In this document: one piece after another, positions 8,371 to 15,932 of the stretch
Layout of the letters: each line of letters begins with the position of its first letter
Numbering within the stretch: position 1 is the stretch's first letter
Origin: Pseudaminobacter sp040049255
GTDB lineage: Bacteria; Pseudomonadota; Alphaproteobacteria; Rhizobiales; Rhizobiaceae
DNA length: 64,000 nucleotides
Direction of reading: 5' to 3'
Assembly: GCF_040049255.1 (NCBI RefSeq)
Contig: NZ_JBDZDR010000002.1
Coordinates: forward strand, 62,001-126,000
Translations under genes and position numbers: made by a program
The notes under the pieces: model-generated
Databases searched by the model: none
Seen by the model: only the letters and a program-made list of their open reading frames with translations
Told to the model about the DNA's origin: nothing

Positions 8371-8467
8371 TGGTCTTTCTGGGTTCTTTCAGGCCGCCCT
8401 TGCCTGAAGTATTTATCTTCGGGGCAGCTCTGAACCCTTCGAAGGCGGCTTATTTGCTCTTTTTTTT
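8371..8467 (+). ncRNA. candidate structured RNA with U-tract
   Basis: A nearby AT-rich segment (about 8290-8370) leads into a GC-rich stretch with nested complementarity. GGGTTC (8381-8386) pairs with GAACCC (8432-8437) and encloses a 7-bp hairpin, TTCAGGC/GCCTGAA (8388-8394 with 8402-8408). As an alternative, GCCGCC (8393-8398) can pair with GGCGGC (8444-8449). The segment ends in eight T residues (8460-8467), like an intrinsic terminator. No reading frame occupies it. It could be a small RNA or a leader; I know no matching family. Confidence 0.35.
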
Positions 8468-8802
8468 GATCACAAGTCCGTGATCGGGTATGAAGCAGAA
8501 TTCCTGTATTTTGTTTCACAAAACGAACGTCCGCTTTGAAGCGATGTTGGTGACGATGCCAACGTCCGAAGGTGACGTTTGACGAATGTCCGCTTCAGCC
8601 AGATCTGTTCTGTTTCGAAAGCGGCCGGCAGATTTTCGGACCAATCGCTGATGCGCCGGTGGGAACGTCTGGTATCGGGCTAAAGTCAAAACCGCCGCCC
8701 GCGACCTCCGAAGCAGTGGGAGTTCTCGAACCAGCCAGCTTGTCCGATGTATCATCGCACTCACAAGAAAATATTCCTTTCTCCCGATTGAGGCTGACCC
8801 GT

Positions 8803-8817
8803 GTTCGCGGTATGTTC
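8803..8817 (+). promoter_or_regulatory. LexA box (SOS operator)
   Basis: GTTCGCGGTATGTTC fits the alphaproteobacterial LexA consensus GTTC-N7-GTTC exactly and ends 7 bp before the umuD ATG. Its position explains SOS control of umuDC and argues against a GTG start at 8801 that would lie within it. Confidence 0.85.
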
Positions 8818-8824
8818 TCACGCC

Positions 8825-9271
8825 ATGTCAGCAGCAGTCACCAAACCCTTCGTTCCTGTTTCCGTTTCCTCAAGAGGCGCGACAATGCCATTGTCGGTCA
8901 CCCTCGTGCCGGCAGGATTTCCATCTCCTGCGGGCGACGACCTTGAGGAGGAAATCGATCCCATTGGCTGGCTGGTACGGCACCCGTCGGCGACGTTCTG
9001 GTGGCGAGTTGCTGGCGACAGTCTGGTAGACGAGGGCATCCACGACGGTGACCTGATCGCAGTCGATCGTGCGGGCAAGAAACGTGTCGGCCGCATTGTC
9101 CTGGCTATTGTCGACGGCGCAGTGACGGTTAAGAAGCTGGCAAAAAGGGAAGGACGCTATTGGCTTGATCCAAAATCACAAGGGAGGGAATTCACGCCAA
9201 TATTGGTGACGGAGAACACTGAAATCTGGGGTGTCGTTGCTGGTGTCGTTCGGCGATACCCCGTCGATTGA
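8825..9271 (+). CDS. umuD: UmuD-like translesion protein, LexA-type self-cleaving
   Basis: A 148-residue S24-family protein, subunit and regulator of DNA polymerase V. The cleavage site is Ala30-Gly31 in LVPAGFPSPAGD (LexA-like AG rather than the CG of E. coli UmuD). The catalytic serine is Ser66 in VAGDSL, and the general-base lysine is in VTVKKL (Lys103). The match to E. coli UmuD runs through the HPSAT and DGDLIAVD motifs. The ATG at 8825 lies just after a perfect LexA box, so expression should follow DNA damage. It is followed 18 bp later by umuC. Confidence 0.92.
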   Translation: MSAAVTKPFVPVSVSSRGATMPLSVTLVPAGFPSPAGDDLEEEIDPIGWLVRHPSATFWWRVAGDSLVDEGIHDGDLIAVDRAGKKRVGRIVLAIVDGAVTVKKLAKREGRYWLDPKSQGREFTPILVTENTEIWGVVAGVVRRYPVD

Positions 9272-9289
9272 CGCAAGGGCGACAACCCG

Positions 9290-10570
9290 ATGCCCGGTCC
9301 AATCGCGCTCATCGACTGCAACAATTTCTACGTCAGCTGCGAACGGGTGTTCGATCCGAAGCTCGTGGGCATACCCGTGGTCGTGCTGTCGAACAATGAC
9401 GGCTGCGCGGTCGCTCGCTCTGAAGAAGCCAAGGTCCTTGGCGTCAAGATGGCTCAGCCATTGTTTCAATTCCGCGACAAAGTCCGAGACCACGGGATTC
9501 GGCTGCTGTCGTCAAACTATACGCTGTATGGCGATATGAGCCGTCGGGTCGTCGACGCGGTTGGCCAGTTTTCGCCATCATACGAAGTCTATTCCATCGA
9601 TGAGACGTTCGTGGACCTCGGTGGATTTGGAGATCGCTCTCTGAAGCAGGCTTCAGAAATGCGGACGACGGTCCGTGAACTGACAGGCATCCCGACCTGC
9701 GTGGGCATTGCGCCGACAAAAACGCTGGCCAAGCTGGCCAATTTCGCTGCGAAAAAGAACCCGGTGTTCGGCGGGGTCTGCGATTTTACCGATCAACGAT
9801 CGGCCACCTGGTGCATGGAGAGGATAGCGGTCGGCGAAGTTTGGGGCGTCGGTGGTGCAACCGAGGCCAAACTGCTGAACATCGGTATCAGGACTGTCGC
9901 CCAGCTTCGTGACATGCCGATTCCCCTTGCCAGAAAGTTGGGCACGGTGGTGCTCGAGCGCATTGTCGCCGAGCTGCAGGGCGTTCGTTGTCTCGAGATG
10001 GAAGACGTCGCGCCCCAGCGAAAGGGGATGGCCGTCACCCGTTCTGCAGGGGAGCCGATGCGAGATTTCGACACCGTGATGCAGGCTATGACGGCACATG
10101 CGTCGCGGGCGGCGCAGAAGCTGAGACAGCACGGGCTGGTCGCGGGCCAGATCACCGGCTTCTTCCACACGAGCCCATTTTCGAGATCCGCTCCGCAGCA
10201 TTCGGCATCGAGAACGATGCACCTGAAGCCGATGACGAACAACACTTTCGACCTCGTCCAGGCCGCCGGCCTCTGTATCCAGCGAGGTTGGAAGGGTGAT
10301 CGATGCGGAAATGGCTACGCTTACACCAAGGCGGGCGTCATTCTGGACGACCTGATCAAGGAAGACGAAGCCCCGCAGCCGCTGTTCGAATTCCAGCAGC
10401 CAAGGGATGCCAAGCTCATGGCTGCACTCGATGCGGTCAATGATCGCTTCGGCAAGAAGAAGCTTGTCGTCGGCTCTGAGGGTTTCCAGCGGGCGTTCGA
10501 AACGAAGGCCGAGATGCGGTCGCCCCGATACACAACGAGGCTCGCAGAGGTGCCCGTGCTAATGGTTTGA
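9290..10570 (+). CDS. umuC: DNA polymerase V catalytic subunit UmuC
   Basis: A 426-residue Y-family polymerase that copies past lesions with UmuD'. The catalytic motifs are intact: DCNNFY (Asp9), the YSIDET box (Asp104-Glu105) and the helix-hairpin-helix region (GVGGATEAKLLNIGI). A QPLFEF segment near residue 362 fits a beta-clamp binding motif. The length equals E. coli UmuC (422). It forms an operon with umuD under a LexA box. Sitting between inverted duplicated segments in an accessory region suggests that the pair travelled as cargo. Confidence 0.95.
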   Translation: MPGPIALIDCNNFYVSCERVFDPKLVGIPVVVLSNNDGCAVARSEEAKVLGVKMAQPLFQFRDKVRDHGIRLLSSNYTLYGDMSRRVVDAVGQFSPSYEVYSIDETFVDLGGFGDRSLKQASEMRTTVRELTGIPTCVGIAPTKTLAKLANFAAKKNPVFGGVCDFTDQRSATWCMERIAVGEVWGVGGATEAKLLNIGIRTVAQLRDMPIPLARKLGTVVLERIVAELQGVRCLEMEDVAPQRKGMAVTRSAGEPMRDFDTVMQAMTAHASRAAQKLRQHGLVAGQITGFFHTSPFSRSAPQHSASRTMHLKPMTNNTFDLVQAAGLCIQRGWKGDRCGNGYAYTKAGVILDDLIKEDEAPQPLFEFQQPRDAKLMAALDAVNDRFGKKKLVVGSEGFQRAFETKAEMRSPRYTTRLAEVPVLMV

Positions 10571-10747
10571 AGGTAGCAGAGTGACAACGACCTGATCAGG
10601 ATTCGGTATGAAGAAGGTCCGGCCCTGCAACTTGGTTCATAGAGACAGGCTATTCAAGGGCGTTCCGCCGCCAGCAGGGCAGCGATACGGTGTCCAAGCT
10701 TCCCCTCGATCTCATAGCTTAGTGTCGCCTTGCAAATTCTGTGGGCG

Positions 10748-11077
10748 TCAGCGTTCGCCTCGCAGAGTTCCACACGGCCAGTACATGAGATCGACGAGGA
10801 TCGATCTGATCAACGCACCGCGACGGACATTGGCCGCTGCCCACTCGTCGACGCCGAAGCACCATTGGATGAGCATCGGGTTCGTTTGGGTCCGCTCACT
10901 GATAGTGCGTTCCACGTCGGCGATGCCTCTATCGCAGGCATCATCCTCGCAGTAGCCCTTTTTCCGAGCGATATCCGCTATAGCACTTTTGCCGTTCGAT
11001 ACAGTCCAGTCCCACGCCCCGAGTAAAAAAGCCAGGGTGACCGTCGTCCAGGCAATGGTTTTGAAATATTTCAACAT
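10748..11077 (-). CDS. hypothetical membrane-anchored small protein
   Basis: A 109-residue protein of unknown family with an N-terminal membrane helix (residues 6-24, KTIAWTTVTLAFLLGAWDW) and four cysteines (KGYCEDDACDRG, then one Cys at IQWCFG and one near the end). It starts exactly where the truncated nuclease copy ends (ATG after GGGAGGGGG, a good ribosome site), so it is the sequence that replaced the 3' part of that gene. After the stop another frame continues for about 38 codons with coding character (ATLSYEIEGKLGHRIAALLA, to 10654), so a late frameshift may have shortened it. Confidence 0.5.
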   Translation of the reverse strand: MLKYFKTIAWTTVTLAFLLGAWDWTVSNGKSAIADIARKKGYCEDDACDRGIADVERTISERTQTNPMLIQWCFGVDEWAAANVRRGALIRSILVDLMYWPCGTLRGER

Positions 11078-11134
11078 CCCCCTCCCAAGTGCTTGCTGGA
11101 CTCAGTACTGCGGTCTGACATGCGGTAAGGCTTG

Positions 11135-11286
11135 CGATGCCGTTGAAACGGACGCGCTGGTCGTGGATTTCGATGGTGTCCCCGTCGATGACGGAAGCGC
11201 GGCCGAGTATGGGCTCGGCACAAACGACGCTGCCCGCGAGCCGGACGCTCGCGATCACGATTAGAGCGCTCCCGGAGCGTAGCCAT
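11135..11286 (-). pseudogene. thermonuclease, truncated and frameshifted copy
   Basis: This copies the first 50 codons of the nuclease at 7655. A small deletion after the ATG puts the signal peptide out of frame with the core (CAEPILGRASVIDGDTIEIH and QRVRFNGI), and homology stops after FNGI, where the DAPE motif should follow. It cannot make active enzyme. Confidence 0.85.
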
Positions 11287-11427
11287 TTAGTGGCAGTGAA
11301 CCGTACCAGTCTTCTTGTCCATGTGACAGCACTGACCCGGAGGCGAGTCCTTTCGGCAGCCGCCGCCATGGGCGAAAGCGGAAGATGTGAACGCCACGCT
11401 GGCAAGCAGAACTAGAATAGCTTTCAT
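11287..11427 (-). CDS. 46-residue exported Cys/His-rich protein (copy 2)
   Basis: The second copy of the small protein at 7514-7654, with signal peptide MKAILVLLASVAFTSSAFA and the same HGGGC, CCHMDKK and TVHCH elements. Four substitutions (Ile4-5 to Leu-Val, Gly to Ser, Ala to Thr) are all mild, so this copy was kept under selection or duplicated recently. Its downstream nuclease partner is broken. Confidence 0.7.
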   Translation of the reverse strand: MKAILVLLASVAFTSSAFAHGGGCRKDSPPGQCCHMDKKTGTVHCH

Positions 11428-11567
11428 TGATCCCCCAGAGCTGAAAACGTTGGCAGGTAACCAGAAGTGGCGCTGACCGACAAGCAGCGGCCAGAGGCTA
11501 TACGATCGGCCCCGGACCTAGACGGCGGGCTTGTAGCGCCAGACCACCCGCGGATCCAATATTTTGC

Positions 11568-11903
11568 TCAACCACAGTTCTTAGCCATTGTAGCCTTCCG
11601 GACGGCCTCCTGCTCCCCCTTTAGTCTAGCAATCTCGGGAGCAATGTTGTCACCGGAAAGCGAAGAAACTGGGAGTCCTATGAGAATGACGCCGACAACA
11701 TCGTTGGTTCGTGCGTTTTCCTGCTGCTTGGCCGCAACAGTGTAGGCGGCCGACAAGCGCGTTGCCTCTGCCTTAAGGTTCTCGCACGACCAGGATCGAT
11801 AGCCAACGTCACTAATGTAGGATGCCGAGATACTGTCAGGTGCTTTCGCGCAACCGCAAAGCAAAGCAGCCACCGATAAGACGGCTGATAGTTGAAATTT
11901 CAT
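11568..11903 (-). CDS. small lipoprotein, unknown function
   Basis: A 111-residue protein with a lipoprotein signal (MKFQLSAVLSVAALLCGC; Cys18 as the lipidated residue). The mature part has WSCENLKAEATRLSAAYTVA and a short hydrophobic stretch (DVVGVILIGLPVSSL) followed by a Lys/Glu-rich tail ending KNCG. Similar small lipoproteins with an SCxxL-AEA motif and a VIxLP membrane-like segment are widespread in rhizobia without known function. A frameshifted 3' copy lies at 6973-7157. Confidence 0.75.
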   Translation of the reverse strand: MKFQLSAVLSVAALLCGCAKAPDSISASYISDVGYRSWSCENLKAEATRLSAAYTVAAKQQENARTNDVVGVILIGLPVSSLSGDNIAPEIARLKGEQEAVRKATMAKNCG

Positions 11904-11975
11904 GGTTCCCCTCCCAAACCCCAGCCCATCAAAGCAAAGGCGGGAGGACGAGTCGAGTCAGCGACGAGAAGCTAG
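11904..11975. promoter_or_regulatory. upstream region of the lipoprotein gene
   Basis: This holds the ribosome site of the lipoprotein (GGGAGGGG just before its ATG, read on the minus strand). No clear promoter hexamers could be assigned. Confidence 0.3.
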
Positions 11976-12125
11976 GGCGCGGTCGAATTTCTCAAGGCCG
12001 CCGATCGAAATCAGAGGCAAGCGGTGAGGGCGCTCCGTGTGGCCAACGCGGCGCTTGAAGAGGAGCTGGCTCTGGCGGTGCAGGCGGTTAGCTTTGGGTA
12101 TTTCCGCGTGTTGTCACGGGCGTAG
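11976..12125 (+). pseudogene. C-terminal remnant of an unknown protein
   Basis: A 49-codon frame with no start codon, opening after TAG and ending in TAG. Its residues form a convincing helical tail (AVEFLKAADRNQRQAVRALR, then ANAALEEELALAVQA). It seems to be the end of a gene whose front was lost. I do not recognise the family. Confidence 0.35.
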
Positions 12126-12357
12126 ATCAACAACTTCATGCCGTTCGCGCACATCGGACTTGTCGCCAGATCGGGGGCACCGAAGCTTCCATTAATCAGA
12201 ACGTCCGGGCTGATCCTCGACGGTCTCATCATCAGCGGATATGGTCCATTGTTGCTGCGGCGCACGCCATGTCATTTGGCCAAACGGCGTAAGCGGCGAA
12301 TGGACTGACGATGATCGAGAAGGTGCCGCCGCAACCGTTAGCGGCGGCGAAGACATC
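12126..12357. other. non-coding stretch before the DUF2478 gene
   Basis: I see no supported gene here. A minus-strand frame across 12011-12265 has some protein-like text but overlaps the helical remnant and has no ribosome site. Confidence 0.3.
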
Positions 12358-12919
12358 ATGCCGACGGAGATCGTCTCCAGCCTTATGCGAGGCCATCAGA
12401 TGCAGCAGAAAACGGCGACGATATCATCGGCGAAAATCGCCACCGTCGTGGGAGACGATGGCGCGGCCATCCAGCAATTGTTCGGATCCGTCGTCGCCAA
12501 ATGGCGTGTCGCAGGCATCAAGGCCGTCGGCGTCATCAGTGAGGCTCATGGTCTGCCTGATCGCGGGTGTTCTGCGTGACATCGTTTCCGGCGACCTCTA
12601 CCCCATTTTTCTGGAGACGTCGCCGGAGGGAACATCGTGCCATCTCGATGCGGTGGGTGTCGAAAATGCTTGCGCGTCGCTCCTCGACCAGGTGGCTTCG
12701 AGTGATGTCGTCGTGCTCAGCAAATTCGGCAAGCTGGAAGCCACGGGAGAAGGATTGGCTCCAGCGTTCCAGGCCGCCTTTGCCGCAGGCAAACCCGTTC
12801 TCACCACCGTGTCGGCAAAGCACCGCGATGCCTGGCGCGCGCTTGCACCCCGGACAACGTTCCTGTCCGCCAACGACGCGACGATCATGATGTGGTGGCA
12901 ATCCTTGCGGACCACATGA
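12358..12919 (+). pseudogene. DUF2478 protein, frameshifted
   Basis: Together the two frames encode a DUF2478 protein, a P-loop-like family of unknown role often found near molybdate transport genes. The first frame gives ATVVGDDGAAIQQLFGSVVA and IKAVGVISEAHGLPDRG and stops at 12577-12579. The second continues from GVLRDIVSGDLYPIFLE through VVVLSKFGKLEATGEGLAPA and KPVLTTVSAKHRDAWRA to 12919. A one-base shift near 12560-12567 separates them. It is either a true pseudogene or a single sequencing error. The start could also be the ATG at 12385 or 12400. Confidence 0.75.
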
Positions 12920-12932
12920 AAGAAAGCCGTCC

Positions 12933-13697
12933 ATGCCAAATGAACAACGATCCCGACGCCTGGCCGTCCTCATCGATGCCGACAATGCCTCGGCAAAGAT
13001 CGCCGATGGGCTGTTCGAGGAGATCGCCAAGATCGGCGAAGCCAGCGTAAGGCGCATCTATGGAGATTTCTCCAGCGCCCGCTCGAAGAGCTGGGCGGAT
13101 ATTTTGTCGAAACACGCCATCATTCCGCAACAGCAGTTCGCCTACACGACGGGCAAGAACGCCGCCGACATTACCTTGGTAATCGATGCAATGGACCTGC
13201 TGCATAGCGGTCGGTTCGACGGGTTTTGCCTCGTCTCGTCCGACAGCGACTTCACCCGGCTCGCAGCCCGTATTCGCGAACAGGGCGTTGATGTGTATGG
13301 CTTCGGCGAGCAAAAGACCCCGGAGAGTTTCCGGCAGGCATGCCGTCGCTTCGTTTATACGGAGAACCTGCTGCCCACCGCTTCCGCAAACGCGAATGAT
13401 GCGGCTCAGCCCAGCCCACCTCTCCAGCCACCGAGCGCAGCGGCAGCTATCATCAAACGAGTCATTGCTCAGATGGAGAGCGAAGACGGATGGGTACCGC
13501 TCGGCGCGGTAGGCAATCAGCTTGCCAACCTCGTCTCTGATTTCGATCCGCGCACCTTCGGCTCACGCAAATTGAGTGACCTCGTGCGAAAGACGAACGA
13601 GTTCGAAATCGACCATCCCGAAGGGGGGGCAATGCGCATCCGGGTGAAGCCGACACCATCCGGGCGATCACGGTCCAAGGCACTGCCGCCGTCCTGA
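12933..13697 (+). CDS. NYN-domain ribonuclease-like protein with LOTUS domain
   Basis: A 254-residue protein. Residues 8-150 are a NYN/LabA-type PIN-like nuclease fold with the acidic residues expected at the active site: VLIDADNAS (Asp15, Asp17), ADITLVIDAMDLL and LVSSDSDFTRLA. Residues 165-240 are an OST-HTH/LOTUS domain, which binds RNA (IIKRVIAQMESEDGWVPLGA ... FDPRTFGSRKLSDLVRK). The combination suggests an RNA-guided or RNA-targeted nuclease, though bacterial members are barely studied. It follows the frameshifted DUF2478 gene by 13 bp. Confidence 0.85.
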   Translation: MPNEQRSRRLAVLIDADNASAKIADGLFEEIAKIGEASVRRIYGDFSSARSKSWADILSKHAIIPQQQFAYTTGKNAADITLVIDAMDLLHSGRFDGFCLVSSDSDFTRLAARIREQGVDVYGFGEQKTPESFRQACRRFVYTENLLPTASANANDAAQPSPPLQPPSAAAAIIKRVIAQMESEDGWVPLGAVGNQLANLVSDFDPRTFGSRKLSDLVRKTNEFEIDHPEGGAMRIRVKPTPSGRSRSKALPPS

Positions 13698-13779
13698 TCC
13701 TCGCGGATTTCGTCGTCACGGACGGCTCGGTTTCTTGGCGCAGATACTCTTCGGGGCATAGCAGAGGCAGGGAAGCGAT

Positions 13780-14406
13780 TTGCGAAACGAAGAACTCCAC
13801 GTTTCTCCTGATACACGCCCTGTCAGCCCGTCGGCTGAACGCAACAAGGGCTCTATCGCCGACATCCTGAAACGCGTGCTGCCCGATCATGGCACCGTGC
13901 TCGAGGTCGGCAGCGGAACAGGGCAGCATGTCGTTCATTTTGCCCGTGAGATGCCGGGCCTCATATGGCAGCCCAGTGAACGCGACGAGTCGTCCCTCCA
14001 ATGGATTAGGCAGTGGATGGCGGTGGAGACGCTGCCGAATATTCGATCTCCGCTACGCCTCGACGTGACGGAGCTGCCATGGCAGGCAGGGGCCGCGCAG
14101 GCCGTAGTTTGCCTCAACATGATTCACATCGCGCCGTGGTCTGCCGCTGAGGGGCTTATTTTGGGGGCGGAAACCATTCTTGGCCAAGGTGGCGTCCTTT
14201 TTCTTTACGGCCCATATCGGCAGAGCGGTGTGGCGACGTCACCGAGCAACGAAGCGTTCGACAGGCAGTTGCGTTCGTGCAACCCGGAATGGGGCTTGCG
14301 CAATGTGGAGGATGTCGCCCGCTGCGCTATTTTGCATGGCTTCGGTGCTCCAGATATCCACGAGATGCCTGCGAACAATCTATCGGTCATATTCCGAAAG
14401 CGATGA
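13780..14406 (+). CDS. DUF938 SAM-dependent methyltransferase-like protein
   Basis: A 208-residue class I methyltransferase fold of the DUF938 family. The SAM-binding loop is VLEVGSGTGQHVVHFA, followed by WQPSERDESSLQWI, the acidic LDVTELPW and VVCLNMIHIAPWSA. The C-terminal NNLSVIFRK strand is typical of the family. The substrate is unknown. The start is a TTG at 13780 with AGGGA upstream; the family's SERNKGSIADILKRVLP-like core begins at residue 18, so a later start is not available. Confidence 0.85.
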   Translation: MRNEELHVSPDTRPVSPSAERNKGSIADILKRVLPDHGTVLEVGSGTGQHVVHFAREMPGLIWQPSERDESSLQWIRQWMAVETLPNIRSPLRLDVTELPWQAGAAQAVVCLNMIHIAPWSAAEGLILGAETILGQGGVLFLYGPYRQSGVATSPSNEAFDRQLRSCNPEWGLRNVEDVARCAILHGFGAPDIHEMPANNLSVIFRKR

Positions 14407-14482
14407 TGGCGAATAAAAGCCTGCCTGTTCTTCAACCGATACCTGCTGCGTTCGTCAAACCGCCCTTTGAAAGCAGAGACCC

Positions 14483-15517
14483 ATGCCACAAACCGACAAA
14501 ACCAATCGCCAGCTGATATTGGCCCAACGTCCGAAGGGCGAGCCTGACGCAAATACGCTGAGGTTGGTCGAGAGCCCCATTCCCGTGCCTTCTGCAGGAC
14601 AGATGCTGTTGCGCACCGAATACCTCTCGCTTGATCCCTACATGCGGGGTCGGATGAGCGATGCGCCGTCTTACGCCGCCCCCGTCGAAATCGGCGGTGT
14701 GATGGTTGGTGGTACGGTCGCCCGCGTTGTTACCTCGCATGTCGAGCGCTTTGCGCCAGGCGATTGGGTACTCAGCTTCAATGGCTGGCAAGACTATGCT
14801 CTTTCGGATGGCAAGGGGGTGACCAACCTGGGCCAGTCGCCTGAACACCCCTCCTGGGCGCTTGGCATCCTGGGCATGCCTGGCTTCACGGCCTGGGCAG
14901 GCCTGAAGCAGATCGGTGCGCCCAAGCCTGGTGAGACAATTGCCGTGGCCGCGGCAACCGGCCCGGTCGGCGCGACAGTTGGGCAGATCGGCAAGCTCTT
15001 GGATTGTCGTGTAATCGGCATTGCGGGCGGGCCCGACAAATGTGCCTATGCCGTGAACGAGTTGGGGTTTGATGCCTGCATCGACCACAAGGCCCCCGAT
15101 TTTGCAGAGCAACTCGCCGAGGCCAGCCCCAACGGCATCGACATCTATTTCGAGAATGTCGGCGGCAAGGTGCTGGACGCGGTGCTTCCGCTTCTGAATT
15201 CATATGCGCGCGTGCCTGTGTGCGGGCTGGTTTCGCAATACAACGCAACCGAACTACCCGCGGGACCGGACCGGATGAACTGGCTGATGGGCCAAATCCT
15301 GCGCAAGAAAATCAGGATCCAGGGCTTCATCATCTTTGACACATTCGGCCATCTTTACCCTGAGTTCGCCGAAGAAATGGGCGGCTGGGTCGCAAGCGGC
15401 AAGATCAAATATCGCGAAGAGATCATCGATGGTCTGGAAAACGCACCGGAAGCTTTCATCGGTCTTCTCAAAGGCGAAAACTTCGGCAAGCGCGTCATCC
15501 GCGTCGGTCGGCACTGA
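14483..15517 (+). CDS. curA: NADP-dependent oxidoreductase, CurA-like (zinc-free MDR)
   Basis: A 344-residue medium-chain reductase without zinc ligands, of the group that reduces activated C=C bonds of enones (E. coli CurA acts on curcumin; plant and mammalian members on alkenals and prostaglandins). The family signature is LSLDPYMRGRM near residue 50. The nucleotide fold contains AAATGPVGATVGQIGK and the VGG segment IYFENVGG. The C-terminus FGKRVIRVG is typical. It is a single gene 76 bp after the DUF938 gene. The physiological substrate cannot be told from sequence. Confidence 0.9.
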   Translation: MPQTDKTNRQLILAQRPKGEPDANTLRLVESPIPVPSAGQMLLRTEYLSLDPYMRGRMSDAPSYAAPVEIGGVMVGGTVARVVTSHVERFAPGDWVLSFNGWQDYALSDGKGVTNLGQSPEHPSWALGILGMPGFTAWAGLKQIGAPKPGETIAVAAATGPVGATVGQIGKLLDCRVIGIAGGPDKCAYAVNELGFDACIDHKAPDFAEQLAEASPNGIDIYFENVGGKVLDAVLPLLNSYARVPVCGLVSQYNATELPAGPDRMNWLMGQILRKKIRIQGFIIFDTFGHLYPEFAEEMGGWVASGKIKYREEIIDGLENAPEAFIGLLKGENFGKRVIRVGRH

Positions 15518-15580
15518 AGAAAACGCATCAAAATCCTGGTAATGTCGGCCTCTAATGACCCGCTGCGTGATGCGGCGAGG

Positions 15581-15718
15581 ATGACAGGTGTCTGGCGAAA
15601 GCAATTTACGCTCTCTGATGTCGCCAGAAGTGGGGCGGCCAATCGCGGTTCGATGCCGACTTCCGGTCGCGAGTTCTACAATGACCCCAACGGGGCCGAG
15701 AAGGGATCATGTTGTTGA
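15581..15718 (+). CDS. 45-residue ORF, doubtful
   Basis: A short frame (ATG 15581) with mixed hydrophilic composition, ending KGSCC. It has no ribosome site of note and no family. It is listed because the 415 bp between the reductase gene and the next gene hold little else. Confidence 0.15.
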   Translation: MTGVWRKQFTLSDVARSGAANRGSMPTSGREFYNDPNGAEKGSCC

Positions 15719-15742
15719 GAAGCGGCCGTTCCGTCGTCGCCC

Positions 15743-15850
15743 TCAGAGCAACAGGGTCAGGGCGGAGATGGCGGAGCCGACGGTCATGACCATCGCCGCG
15801 CCGAAACGGTCCATCCACCTGCCGACGAACGGAGCCGAATGGCCGCCGAC
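15743..15850 (-). pseudogene. C-terminal remnant of an MFS transporter
   Basis: A 35-codon frame without a start reads FVGRWMDRFGAAMVM followed by TVGSAISALTLLL and a stop. The GRWMDRFG motif between two hydrophobic stretches is the classic MFS loop 2-3 signature. It is a small fragment of a lost transporter. Confidence 0.55.
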
Positions 15851-15932
15851 CTAGAGCCTTTCAGGTTTTGACGGAAGCGTATTCGGCGTTTTCCAAGTAC
15901 TTGCTGCATTCGGCCGATTCGATTGAGGATAA

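Larger units (their letters stand above)
11135..11754 (-). repeat. right arm of the inverted duplication around umuDC
   Basis: The counterpart of 6973-7814 in opposite orientation. This arm keeps the complete lipoprotein gene beyond its outer end but has only a broken nuclease at its inner end. The left arm is the reverse: broken lipoprotein, complete nuclease. Recombination between the arms would invert the 3.3 kb between them, including umuDC. Confidence 0.85.
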
